Shown here: one piece after another, positions 44,036-56,888 of the stretch
Layout: each line of letters opens with the position of its first letter
Numbering within the stretch: position 1 is the first letter of the stretch
Assembly: GCA_035582835.1 (NCBI GenBank)
Contig: JAYKAV010002662.1
Location: forward strand, 1,968,475 to 2,032,474
DNA from: Phoebastria nigripes
Taxonomy: Eukaryota; Chordata; Aves; Procellariiformes; Diomedeidae
Direction of reading: 5' to 3'
Length of the DNA stretch: 64,000 bases
The notes under the pieces: generated by a model
Database searches by the model: none
What the model saw: only the letters and a program-made list of their open reading frames with translations
What the model was told of the DNA's origin: nothing
Position numbers and translations under genes: made by a program

Positions 44036-47000
44036 ATGTGAAGCTTAGTCTATGAGAAGGAATNCATAGCAATTTCCTATCCTGAATCACTTTCCAAAGT
44101 GGCAGACCCTAAGTAATATAAGGAGTCAGTGGGTCCAATGTGGCTATCTAATACTTAGTAGCTATGGCTGTAATCCTACAGTTAGGCAAAGCCACTTTCT
44201 ATGTGTGCCTGCAAATTTTTGTCTATTCAGATCAATTGTTTTATTGCCTGCCTATTTTTTTAACATTAAGAACAAAATAAAGGCATGTAATAAATGTTTA
44301 ATTCTGATTAGCTTTGTTTGCTTTTTTTTTTTTGCTTTGTTTGCTAATGTTGCCTTTGGTTTGGTGTTTGCAATCAAGCAAACAACAAAAGCCTCAAAAA
44401 GGAGGTAGCTGTGGTGTATAGTGTATAAACATGTAAGACGGGGCTACTATTTGGATTGTATGGTCTTCAGCATGGGGGATTTGTTTCTGTAGAAAACCAT
44501 TTCCTAGAGTTAATAACTGAGTGTTACCACCTGAGCACCACAATCTCTAATTGAGGAACATAAGAGGGAGTGTATGTGGCCACTGTGTAGGCAGACTGGT
44601 AGCCCATCCTGGGGGTATCCATCAGCTGGCCAACTGTATAGATGTAACAGGAGTTTCACAGGCAAGCGACTATCCCAGATGGAAGTTTGTGGTCAGCGCG
44701 GGGTATAAAGAAGTTTAATAATATGGAGCAAGATGATCTTTTCCATTTGTCCTCAGCGCCATAAAATGTTCCTGGGCACATTTAATTTATTAGTGTAGAA
44801 GTAGCCATAAAGTCCTGTCTCACCCAATACTGATACATCTCCATCACTGCAAATTTCTCAGCAGATCACAGCCGGGCTTGAGAGAGGTTTACGGTAATGT
44901 GTCAGATTTTCTCTTTGTTTAAATGAAATGGATATAGAGAACTATCACTGTCCCTTGGGGTAAAATCACAAGTAATAGCAAAATAGCTAGGCATCTAACA
45001 GGCCTAGCTAAAAATGGATTACAGTTTTACATTTCAAGAGCTCAGACAGCAAAAGCATATTATGATGGTCAAAGAAGGTCTTCAGATGAGACTTGTATTT
45101 CTGCCTGACATGAAGGGACTGTCACTGAGGGAAGCTACATCAAGACTCCAGCATTTTTAAAAGACATGAAGCATTACACNAGCGGTTTTCAAGACCACGA
45201 AACTTTTTGCAGGGTGATTAAGGGCTGCTTTACCCCAAAGGAACGAGGCCTCATTCTTTAAGATTTCTTGTGCCTATAAACGAATGAAAATGGAACACTA
45301 ATGACATATGATAGCACATTTCCAGCTATCTCCTTATTTTCTTTTCAAATTGTATACAAATCTAGAACTACTGAAGCCCCATTTTCATGGTTTTCAGTGT
45401 CTACCCCTAGAGAAATGTACAACTCAAGAGTTGCAGCCAGACTTGCTGCCCTGAATCAAGTTAATTATTTTTGCCTTTAATGACAAACATGTTCTTATTC
45501 ATGGGGGCCACTGAAGACATCCACTCTGTGAATAAAGGTTAATCTCCTTCGAGGGAAATGTAGTATTTATATTGCATCTGATGATTAATATAAATGAACT
45601 GGAGTTTTAAAATATTGTGTGCCTTCTAATTGCAAATACTAGGTTAGATCTGCTTGCTGGAAATTAAAGCAAGTTTGGGGAGAAGGTATTACAAGCCTGA
45701 GTTACGACATTTTAGGTTTTATTTTTTTAATTTTAAAATGACAGTAGAGGTCTGCATCCTCAAGCTTAGTATATTGTACTTCTACCACCAAGCAGGTACT
45801 CTCCTTGGGGCCCACCAGTTCCACTTCTTGCCAAATGGAAGGAAGAGGGGATGAGATGCGACTATATAAAGCTGGGGAAGAACAGTGTTTTTCAAGGAAA
45901 TGTGCATCCACAGGAGGTTCAAAGAGAAGTTCAGGTTGTCCCAAGTCTTGCATGAGCACTGCCTTCCCTCGGCTCTCTCTGCACCCCCATGTTTGTGTCC
46001 TGGATGCCATTGTTCACCTTATCTACTCTTTCAGCAGCTCCCAACATTCTGGAAATGTGCATTTGTGTTTTGGTTACATCAGCTGAGAAGGCCACTAGAC
46101 AAACAGGCGAGAATAGGCATGTCAGTAACAGTCATCGTCAGGACACACAAAATCTGCGAAGCAGCGAGCGGAGTGCGTGTGGGGCGCCGTGGAGTAGGAC
46201 GACTCATCAGAAAGCTGCAGGAGCCAAAATGAGAGCTGGGGGAATACTGGAGATGGGGGCTGGAGAGTTAGAGGGTCCAGAAGAAGCCAGGGAGGCCAAG
46301 GGATCATTAGCGAGAAGTGGAAGTGTCATTTCAGTCTGTCTCATCAACTCGGACACTTATATAAGGGAGGCAAATTTTCTTTCTTGAGTCACGTGCAGCT
46401 TTGCAGAAGAGCAGCCCAGAATACATGAATAAGCACATTTGGGGACACAAGCAAAATAGAGTCAAAACAACTGTCAGCATGTTACCATCCTTTTTGCTTC
46501 CACTGATGTATGCTTACGGCTGGCAGCAGGTACATTTAGTGTGATACTGGAGAATTCAAACCTCAGAGGAAAGTAGCTAAACCCCAGCACATCTCCCAGC
46601 TTCTCCCTTCATATTTTTCATGCCACCTACCCGCATAGTCCATGCGTCCCAAAGCAATTTTTGCTATTTGTATTCCCCATTATCCATCCTTGCTTGAGCA
46701 GTGTCTGGGAAGCAGAGCACTCAGATAGCTGATGCTTTTGAGCAAACATCTGGCTATATCTACTTAAGTATTAAACATCCTCAAGAGTAATGAAAGGTCC
46801 ACCAGAAACAGATAGCATCATGTGATGAATCAAAAAGATAAATCCTAACACCAACCGACAATCAGTCCAGTTGCCTCTGATGACTCCTAGCAGAGATGGA
46901 AAGCTTGCATCCTTGTATGGGTTACTTTGAAGACAAACCTTTTGCCTAAGACTCTAGGCTTCAAAAATTGTGTGATTTATCAATGCCCACATAAATAAAC

Positions 47001-48058
47001 ATCATTTATTTTATTGAGTAGCTATATCCCACCCTCATGTGTAACACCAGATGCTGGTTCTAAAAAGTCTGGGGAAATTAACCTCAGGATATTTATGATG
47101 GACCATCAAAGACTGCTGGGTTTCAAAAATACCATTGTATGGTAGATTAAGTAGAGTCCATTCAAAGCTGGGAGGTATAGGGCTGCTTTGCCCAGGAGAT
47201 GTGAGGGAAATGCACCTGAGAACAGATGGGAGGAGAAACTACTTTCAAAATGTACTCCTAAAAAGTAATCTGCTTCCGTCACTCCAGATTTATGAGTTTC
47301 TGTATCCTGCCACAGGCTCAGTTGTTTCTTCTGAAGAGTTGAATCTTGGCACTTTGTGACTAAATCCAAGCACACATCTTGTATTAGGGGACAAGTGTGT
47401 TCAGTTCCTGTTTTCAAGGTACTATATGGTGTCCATGTTGAATATATACTAAAATCTGCCATTTTTTTCCCTGCAACATCCATCCACAGGAAGGTAGATC
47501 TTTTAAAATACAAATAGCCAAAATCCTAATAAAAGTTGGCNTACAGAAGAGGCGCGAGCTTTTGCTTCTGAGGCAGCTCAAAGGAGGGTGAAACCAAAAA
47601 CTGGACTAAGGCTCTTTTTTCATCTGTGAAATAAGGAATTCCCAAAAGCAATAACTCAAACCAGATTCACTGGTGGGCTGTGGCAGATTTTGGCATTTGG
47701 TGCACATTTTCATCAGTAGCATGATAAGTATTGTTTCTTGATCTATAAATGAGTCACTGGGATGTACCAGAGAGGTATAAAATCTGATAATAATGTTAGT
47801 GCTCTTCCGTAAGTATGTATATAAGGGAATACGAAACTTTCTCTCATTAACCTTCATGGGTGTGAGACTTATTAGAAATATGGAGGAAGAAGAATGCTAA
47901 AATATTAGTTCAATTAACCTGCCCCTTGGAAACCGTCCTTATGCCTTTTGTCCTAATTCTGTTTCCAAGTCAGAGATATTGCTCTAAAAATATTGCTTAA
48001 GCATTGACTCCATTATGAACTGCTGACAAGATGAAATATTTTTAATAGGATCCACCAT

Positions 48059-48086
48059 ACATATATATATGTACATATATATATTT
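48059..48086. repeat. (AT)n palindrome with GTAC centre
   Basis: ATATATATGTACATATATAT is a perfect 20-bp inverted repeat within a slightly longer TA run. It could extrude as a cruciform, or simply be a microsatellite with one interruption. Confidence 0.8.
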
Positions 48087-51000
48087 TATTTGTGAAGATG
48101 ATACTACTGGATTGTTTGTTGAGATTTGGTTGTAGTCCGGGGATTGAAGAGGAGCTGAGTTTTCAAAATAAAAACTGCAGCCCTGTTAATATGGTAGGCA
48201 TCAGTAGGTGTACTACATCTGTCCTTGGTTAATAGTGTAAGTAGGGTTTTGTCAGTGGTTAAGTTCTTGCTAATAGGTGGGTAGTTACTAAAAATCTAGA
48301 AGACACTGAGTCAAATTTAATTGGACAAGAGTGTGCAAAGATAGGTACAACTAAACGTGTCTCTCTCTATTAATGCCACTATTAATTTATCAATATGCGA
48401 GTTGTCTGGGTGTCACTGAAAGGGTAATGACAACAGAATTCTTCCTAGCATGTGTTGAGGGAAGGGCAAGGTTTTAATATTAAAATAGACCAGGTGGCAC
48501 AAATTTAATATATTATTCATTACTCCTAAACTTCTTATATTTTTGTTTAAAAAAAAAAAAAACAGTTAAAAATATTATTTTTCCCCATCAAAACTAAGTA
48601 GTGAGCAGTTCATTCTAACAGTTGCCTCTAGAAATAGCTTGTTAAAAGGGATATGTGAAACAATCAGCTAGTCGTAACAGCATTAACCTTCTTAGGAGGT
48701 GTATGATATTTAAAAGAGACTCGAATTTATCTTTTCCATGTACAGTGCATATTCATATCTGCATTTCTCCACCTAGCACGCACGTGGCAACATTTCCCAA
48801 GGAAATANGCTGCAGAATGCATTTGGAAACTAGATGTAGTACACAGGATTAGATGCCAGTTTCCTGCATTTTTGGGTCTTATTGAACAGTAAGAAGTTCC
48901 TGTGGTCAAAGAGGTCCTGCCTTTGGTCTCCTGCTACCATCCCACATTTCCTCCTGTTCCCAAAAGTCAGCTTGGCTGGCTCTTACTCTGTGAAACTNCT
49001 CTAAATCCAATAAAACCACTGGCCCACATTTGCCAAGGAGAATCTCCAACAGATATGGATCTACTCCATCGATTTTGTATTACTGCAAACAGTGCAAAGG
49101 AAAGGAGAGTCAGACCTGTTGTTTTTTCATCCCTCTTAACATTTTTATTTCTTTGCTGCTATTTAAGTCTCTTTTATTCTATTTCCCTGTCTCTAGATTT
49201 CATGTGTTATCTTTTCTTCTTCCTGTTTTTTTGGGGTCATCCCTAGTCAAATTCTTGTTTAAATTATTTCTCATTGAATATGACCCAAATCTGCACTTCC
49301 TTGATTTTTCTTCTACCTAAAATGTATTTTCTTTCTTTTTGGTCAGCTCTGGCCTTGATTGTAGGAATCCCCTCTTTGACATTGCCACATATCTCTGCTA
49401 TAGTCTTGCTGGTCTCATGCTTTGAGCAAATCTCCTCCTCTTTCAACATTGTTTTGGCTTTCTGCCTTTCATGAAGTTTTCTGCAAGCTCCATCTCATCG
49501 TGTATCTTGACTTCACCCTCCCCAACACACAAGCAAATTCCAAGTCTCTGTCCTGAAGCCATTTGAAATTCTTGTCATTATTTCAATGCAAAAGTGGTTT
49601 TATTTTTTGACCAAGCCAATTTTTGTACAGAAGCTCTGCCTTCTGTGGGTCATAGTCATATTTTCTGGGGAAAAGAGTACATGCTAACTGATCTTAGGGT
49701 TTGGATTGAAGTATACTTGATATTTTCCATGCTGAATTTTCATGGAGATTAAAAGAGGCACTTACATTTTTCTTTGGGGATAGACATTTTTCAAGCAGCT
49801 CTACTCTCAGTTCGTCCCCCTTCCCCTCTGTTTGCTGCCTCCTCCCCACCACCAGTTCNCTTCTCTTTCTGGCCCCCCTCACGTATACTCATTTGTTGCA
49901 ACCGCACAGCTAAAAGCACTCTCATGCTCCTTGTGCTACAAACTCCTTTGTATGGGTGTTTCTTCCAGGAGGACTTCCATGTCCTTCCTCCTCTCCTGTA
50001 ATTCTCTTGTCTACCACATTTAGGTGTCATGCCATCCCATTTCTGAGAGATTCAGCAAGTGTCAAATGCCTCCTGATGTCTCTCTGCTTGAAAAGACAGG
50101 CAGGTGGCTGCATCTATAAACTGGCCAGGGCATGAACTCAAATATTATGAGTGTCCCTCCTCTGTCCTGGTAGGACATTCCCTGGCCACCACGTCCCAGC
50201 TGGTGCCTGGCCATTCAGGGGACAGCCCTGGCTGGAGACAGCAGCCACGAAGCAATCCTGCCTGGGGGAAGAGCAGGGAAGGGAGATCAGCTGCTTACCC
50301 TCAGGGATGGAGAACAGGCCTTGGCTTGTCTTTGTTTACTACTGAAGATGTAATTTTTAGATCATAAAACAGACTAGCTGCCTAGCTCTCGGTTCCTTTC
50401 TTCTCTCTAGCAGACTGGCAGTGAGCATAAACTCGTAAAAACGCTCTTATGGGCAACTTACACCACCAGCTTTCACCTTTGCTTCCCCAATTTTATGTCC
50501 ATCTTGCACTAAAGAAGATTTTGAGCAACCCCAGTTGCTGGGATTTCAGCCAGGCACACAGAATACAATTAATAAATAAAATAATTTTCAAATTTCCACA
50601 TCAGCAAAATACCTTTGTATTTTCTGATATAAGGAGGTAGTCAAAAATGAGGTCATCATGCCTGGAAAGAAGAGATTGCTTTGATCACGCGGTTGAGCGC
50701 AGACTTGTAGCCGGTCCTCCACAAAGTGCCTTTCTTATGTTTTTAGTAATGCTTCTCTGCAAAACACAGCTCAGAGCCAGCTTTATCCTGTAGACGTACA
50801 CTGCAGGAAGAAAGGACATCCACTGCCTTCCTTGCAAAAGAAGGAGGATATCTCCCTGGGGCTTTAGGAAGCGCTAAGAAACCTGCAGAAGTAGCCACAG
50901 CTAAGCCAGAGACCAAAGCGGACAGACTGCTGACTGGTGGCACCATGGGAGCGAGGAGCAGATGATGGCAGAGGAAATGGGTCACTTTTTAGGACAGCAG

Positions 51001-51496
51001 TGAGGCATGTGTGTCACCACCTCCTGCCTTGCAAATACAGGGTGGCTCTCGTTGTGGAGATGTAGCTGGCACCACTGTTGGAAACCCTCCTGCCCTGTTT
51101 CTTTAATGAAAGATAGGGTTTTGTCCTGCTTTTGAGTCATCAGTCTTTTCCAGCAGAAGTATGTGAAAGCTGCAAGCCCAGCCGTGTACTGTGAAGGCAG
51201 GAGATTTCATACCGTGCAAAATTACTAGTAGAAATCTATTCCGTAGCTTTCCTGAAAGAGGCCCGCCTTGGCTGGCAGGCAGCTCTGTCACTCTGTTCTG
51301 CACTCCCAGGAATCTGCACTTGCAAAATGCAAAAAATCAGAACCTCCTTACACCCCCCAAATTCACTAAATATAGGCATCCTTTTCACATTTCGCTTAAT
51401 AGGAAAGTGTGATTCCATGATGGAGCCCACGTATATCAAACCTGGGAAATGGCTTAGAAAGTAACTTTTACAGGAAATAGTGTTCCCCCCCCATTT

Positions 51497-51547
51497 AAAA
51501 AAAAAAAAAAAAAAAAGAAGAAGAAGAAGAAGAAGAAGAAAGAAAAG
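51497..51547. repeat. A-run followed by (GAA)n microsatellite
   Basis: About 20 A residues run into about eight GAA/AGA units, ending in AGAAAAG. This is a purine-only strand of about 50 bases. Confidence 0.93.
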
Positions 51548-54500
51548 CTAGTATTAATTATTTCTTGACTCTCTGATTTAGTTTTCTAGTCTCTGCGCCT
51601 ACCCTCATATTGATTTTGCTTTGGTGTAATATATTTGATGCAGGGAAGACATTCCTTACTGTGGCCATTTTCACTGGTTTTCTTTCTCTGCTATTCTGTT
51701 TCCAGTTTTTTTTTTATCCTTTTGGTTCTCTGTGACTTACCTTTCCCCAGCTGTTTTGTGCCATGTGTGAATGGGAATTACCTCTTTCTTTTGATCTCTA
51801 GTCATGATGGCCTGCAGATGACTGAGTGCAAATCTTAGTGCAGTCTTTGGTCATGGCTGGGTGTCCCCCTCTCCGGGGAGGTGTAGGATCTGAATTTTAA
51901 AGGGATGACTCCAGGGATCCCACTCTGCCTTGACCGGGCAGTGTCTTCCACGTGAGCCCAGCCAGGCAGGGTTAGGGCTGGTGTGGTCTCTGGGTAAAAA
52001 CCGCAGAGCTTAAACTTCCAAAATTAGGGTTTTTTTTCTTGTGTCTAGTCATTGTAGAATAATTGGTAGAGCAGCTGATGAGGTGATGTTTGCATACGAG
52101 TAGTGAAAATTTTCCAGGGATAATATGGGTGTTTCTCACCTATCATCACTCCTTGCTGGGAGCAGCAATAGCAAAGACTCTCAAGTGTGTACAGTCAGTC
52201 CAAGCCTCTGTAGTCTGTCTTGCTCTCTAATTGTCTTGACATCCTCATCACCATGACGGCTAAACACTTTTGTTGACTGAGCACAAAGGTAATTGTCTCT
52301 TGGTTTGTAATCAATAAACCTTCCATAGTTTTCCTAATGCTTTTGGGTTATGTTGAGCCTTTAACATTGCAAACACAGCTGTCTTGCTGGGAGAGGTTTG
52401 CAACTGGACTTGTCCAATAACACTGTTTGTCTGTCTAGACAGTGGTTTGAGAAGTCCACAGCAGCTCTGATGGAGCTCTTGCTATGCTGGTGAATTACTG
52501 TTGTTTTGATATCTGATGAAAAACCTGTGGGAACATGTTTGCTTTTACACTGTGGCTTTCGTAGTGGAAAGAATATATCTGCCTCCACTCACCATCCCAC
52601 CCTCCTCTGTCCAATTGTACTTGGAGAATAAGATTTTCAGATCAGGAAGAACTTGGTTTCCAGAGACTTGTCTTCTGATACTTCTGAGGGACCTACTTTC
52701 AAAAAACACTGACAGTCATCAGCTAAAATAAAAAAAAAATCTAAATTCAGTTCAGTAGTTCTTGACCAGCACTTGGAGTGGTATGGTTTGTGTGCATGTT
52801 TATACCCACGTAGGTGGATAACAAATGAAAAAGACTTGGCAACGTGAGCGATCCACCAGGTTGTGGTAAGAAGTGTCATGGGTTGCCTCAGATCTGTGTT
52901 TCAGGGTGACAAGGACATAGGTCCCCTCCTTCTGCCTGCTTTCGGGGTGCTGCAGAGGCTGGCTGGGGGAGAGGAGAGGCAGAGGACCAGTGGCTGGTCC
53001 TTGCGAAACNGGAGCTGGGGAAGCACCAGCCTCCCCTCCCAGTTCAGCCTCCCTCTCTGAAGAGGCGTTTTCATCGTGTGGTCCAGCGTGTCAGACTAGC
53101 AGCAAGAGCAATGTTGATGTGGTGCCCTTTGCCTGCCTCCCCCCTCTCAATAGGATATACCCATGCCGGGTCTGACATACCCTGGTGCTAGTGCAACTTT
53201 ATAGCTCCACTGAAAGCAGGGAGGGATGAATGGCAGCTTAAAATGACCTCAAAAAACTCCTATGTGACACAAAGGTGCTGTGAAGTGTAATTAATGGGCT
53301 TAATCTACCCTTCCATTACTCAAGGAGATTTACTCCAATGTAAAGTGGCAAGAACAGCACCGAGGAATCTGTCCCATTAATTATACAAACCCCTTTAAAC
53401 TCTGAAGCGAGAAATAGGGTGACCATTCCCCCCACCCATGCACACGCCATCAAACATAGGCGAGCACGGCTGCCATCCAGCATCACTTCTCTGCCTTCTA
53501 CTCCTTAAAGACAACTGGCTGCACAAGAGACCACTGAAACTGCAGGGAAATGTAATGTCAATACCCGAAGTGGAGATCGGTCAGCAAAACTCTTAGCCTT
53601 ACAGTAAATACCACAAAAACACTAATGGAATGGGGGGGACATCCATCTCACCCGGTTTCTAGAGTCTGCGGTGCAAATAGCTACAGCTGTATCAGCCACC
53701 CGACTTATTCCTCAGAGTCAATGGAGAGAAAAGGCATTTTCCTTTCATCTCACCTGGTGCAGCCATCCATTTTAGGATGGGACACGTTGGGCCCAAGCTC
53801 CTCTGACCATACGGAATGGATCCAACCTGTCAATAAAGGGAACCCTAGATGCCTTCGACTCCCCTAAAGGGAGTGTGAGTGCCAGCCGTGCCCCAGGGCT
53901 GCGCTTTTGAAGCACCCTGTCTGCGAGCGCTGCTCTGCACGGGCAGGGGAAATGTGCATGGTAGCTGTGAGGGGGAAAATCAGGCCTTGTTCTCTTCTTT
54001 CTTCAGGAAAATGGAAATCATTCACGTGAAATCACTTTTGTATTTGCATATCAGAGAATTATTCCTACCNTATTACTTCCATTTTTCTTTCCTGTGGAGA
54101 ACAGCTGCTCTCATTACCATCATAAAGTAGTTTAGGGATCTTACATGGGAAATAAGCTGAATTTGGCGCATAGTTTTTATAATTTTCTTTTTATATTATT
54201 ATATTTATTTGCATTATTATTTATATTTAAATAGATAAACTAGTTATTTCACTGAACAGATTAACATGGAGTTGATAAGAAAAAATTCCTGTTGCAACAA
54301 ACAGGTACTATAGTGCCCCACGAACCTCTCGCCTACAGCTACTAGCTTGCCTTGTAGGATCAAACACAGTCCGATTGTGAAGCTGTATGGCTTCCATATC
54401 CCCATTTCCATGTGTTTTCCTAGCTGATCTTGGGCAAGAAACATGAAGGAGATCAATCCTGCTCCAACCTGTATTCTCTCCCACCTGCCCCTGGCCACAA

Positions 54501-54784
54501 GGATCTCATGCCATACTTGTGGTATCATGATTATTTNGACAGCAATAAACTAAGATATCATGAGAATGGGATTATGAGATTGACTACAGGATAAAGAGAA
54601 ACTGGACTGGGAGGATATAAACCTCTTATCCAAGCACAAATAGCTGAAATAATAGAAAAGGGAATATAACTGATCATGTAAATTGCTTTTTGCGGGAGTA
54701 CTCTCTCTTGGGAAACATTGCCCTGGGATGAAAATGAACAAAGGACTGGAAAATACATTTCCAAGGAAAGAAATAATCCTCCAG

Positions 54785-54830
54785 TAGTGGAGAGATGGAC
54801 TAGATGACCTATTACTGCAGGTCTCTGGCT
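54785..54830 (+). mobile_element. Possible short CR1 trace
   Basis: GGAGAGATGGACTAGATGACC followed by GCAGGTCTCTGG resembles the pre-terminal part of CR1, but no terminal octamer repeat follows. It could be chance. Confidence 0.35.
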
Positions 54831-56696
54831 TAAACTTACATCTCACACTTCCTTGATGCAGTGAAAGCCCCTTTACAAGCAGTTTTTCTTTGCAGCTTCA
54901 TGGATTTTGCTACAGTAAACAAAATAAAATAATTGGTACATGTTGTATTAAGCTTGCTAGAAGTCATCAAGGTCTCCAAAGAGAAAACTGCATCTTTACC
55001 ATCTGTGCTAGCCAAAGAACCGTGCAGATGTCCACTGCCATCAGAAAACAAACAGGAAGGAAGAAAATCAGTTTCTTCCGCTGGTCAGAGAGTGCCTGAA
55101 GAGCTTCTTGCTGGTCTGTGTCTAACAGGCACTGCCGGAGAAGTGAGTTTGAATAGGTTGAGGTGTATGGGTCCTGTTTTATCCACAAAAAANGTATTAG
55201 ATGAGTAGTTGATGATCCTGGCAGGTATCTCACCATGCTGCTCTGCCTGGGCTTTTCTATGTAGCTGAGTGACAGCAGTGGCAACGTGCTGCCACAGGGA
55301 TACAATTTTTTTTAACTGCTTTCTTTTTTGCATGACAGAATTCACTGATGGGGCATGTTTTTCTCTGTTGTTATAGAAAAACCTGCTTAGCTGGCTCCTA
55401 GGAGTTTCCTCTTCCACAGGGAAGCACCCTCAGGTGATGCAGGTCCCTTATAGGTGCCCTCAGCTGTCCTTCCTATCTTCCGTCTCCTGCGGTGGAGATG
55501 ACGGTACACATCTGCACTCTGAATATCTTCAGTCGTTTGAAGGGTCCTGTGGGCTTACAAGCAAACAAGTGCTCATGAGAGCAGCTCCTGAGCTGCTCTG
55601 CTTTATGAACCTCCTGCCTGAAAAGGTGATCCCATCTCTGACTCCAGCCTACTAGGATTTGTCCTGTGTGGTCTGGGCAGATGAGAACATCCAGCCTTAG
55701 TTGCTGTTCAATGTGAAGTTCATTAAACTTCATGTACAGGAAAGGACCAGGGATTTGACAATCAGGCAACTCCCTTGTTTTTTTGGCAGTGTGCNGTCAA
55801 GACAGATCCCTCTACCGGAAAAGCCACATGGGTGAACTCATATTCGATCCTCTGCAATCAAACACCACCAGTAGCTGAGGACCTCCCTTTGGAGATGGCT
55901 TAACCCTGCCACTGAACTTGTGCAGGTGCAACATCATCCTTGCTCCCAGCTAAATGAAATACAGAATTATTTTCAATCTGCTAAGAAATGGTCTTAGACT
56001 TTCCAGTGGGTTTTCAGCCTATATTCAGAGCAGTGCGTGACCCCAGTGAGAATGCAGGGCAGCAAATGCATTGCTGAATCAATTCACAGGTGTGCAGGAG
56101 GATTGCAGGGGCTGGACACTGTTTGACTGAATGACAGGTGGAAGGTTAAATACATAAAGATTTATATCCCTCCATTTTTGCCAAATCAAGGTAAATACAA
56201 GAATGGAAGGGAAACNAGGGAGCAATCACATGCTTTTGCTCCAGAAGTATGTTAACTTCAGCAACAGAGTTTGCAGACAGATATATTCAAAGAGGGTTTG
56301 ATCAGAAAGTGTCATCTGAAATTACACTGTTTTTGTACTGTGATGGCCAAAACAAAAGGAGGCGATGGAGCTGAGGCGTTCAGACTGCAAACCACCATGG
56401 CAGTATATGTGGCTCCCAGCCTCCACCAGCAGCCCCTGCCTAGGGCTCCTTGGGAAGGAGGGGTCCTTCCAGCAGCCTGCTTTCTCCCCGTGGCTGGGGA
56501 GCTAGGAATTAGCTTCACGGCTTCATGCCTCTATGCTCTTCACTTGCTGTGACTGCAGAATTGGTGCAGCACTTTGTGCAATGCCAGGCTTGCTACCTTT
56601 GTGCTGCAGCTCAGCTCAGGATGGGGCTGAAGCATCCTGTGCTCTCCTCTCACCTGGTGAAGGTTGCCTGGTTATAAAGGTTGGCCACNACTAGCC

Positions 56697-56888
56697 TGGA
56701 GCATGGAGTACCAGACTGACACTAAGAAGGACTTTCTGGACACTTGGCTGGGTTTGACAAGTCATGGATGATGCTCTTAGTCATATGATTTAGTTTTAGG
56801 TAGTCCTGCGAGGAGCAGGGAGTTGGACTCAATGATCCTCATGGGTCCCTTCCAACTTGAGATGTTCTATGATTCTATGATTCTGTGT
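56697..56888 (+). mobile_element. CR1 LINE 3'-end fragment
   Basis: CTCTTAGTCATATGATTTAG, GTCCTGCGAGGAGCAGGGAG, TTGGACTCAATGATCC and GGGTCCCTTCCAACTTGAGA end in three tandem copies related to TTCTATGA. The 5' boundary is approximate. Confidence 0.93.
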
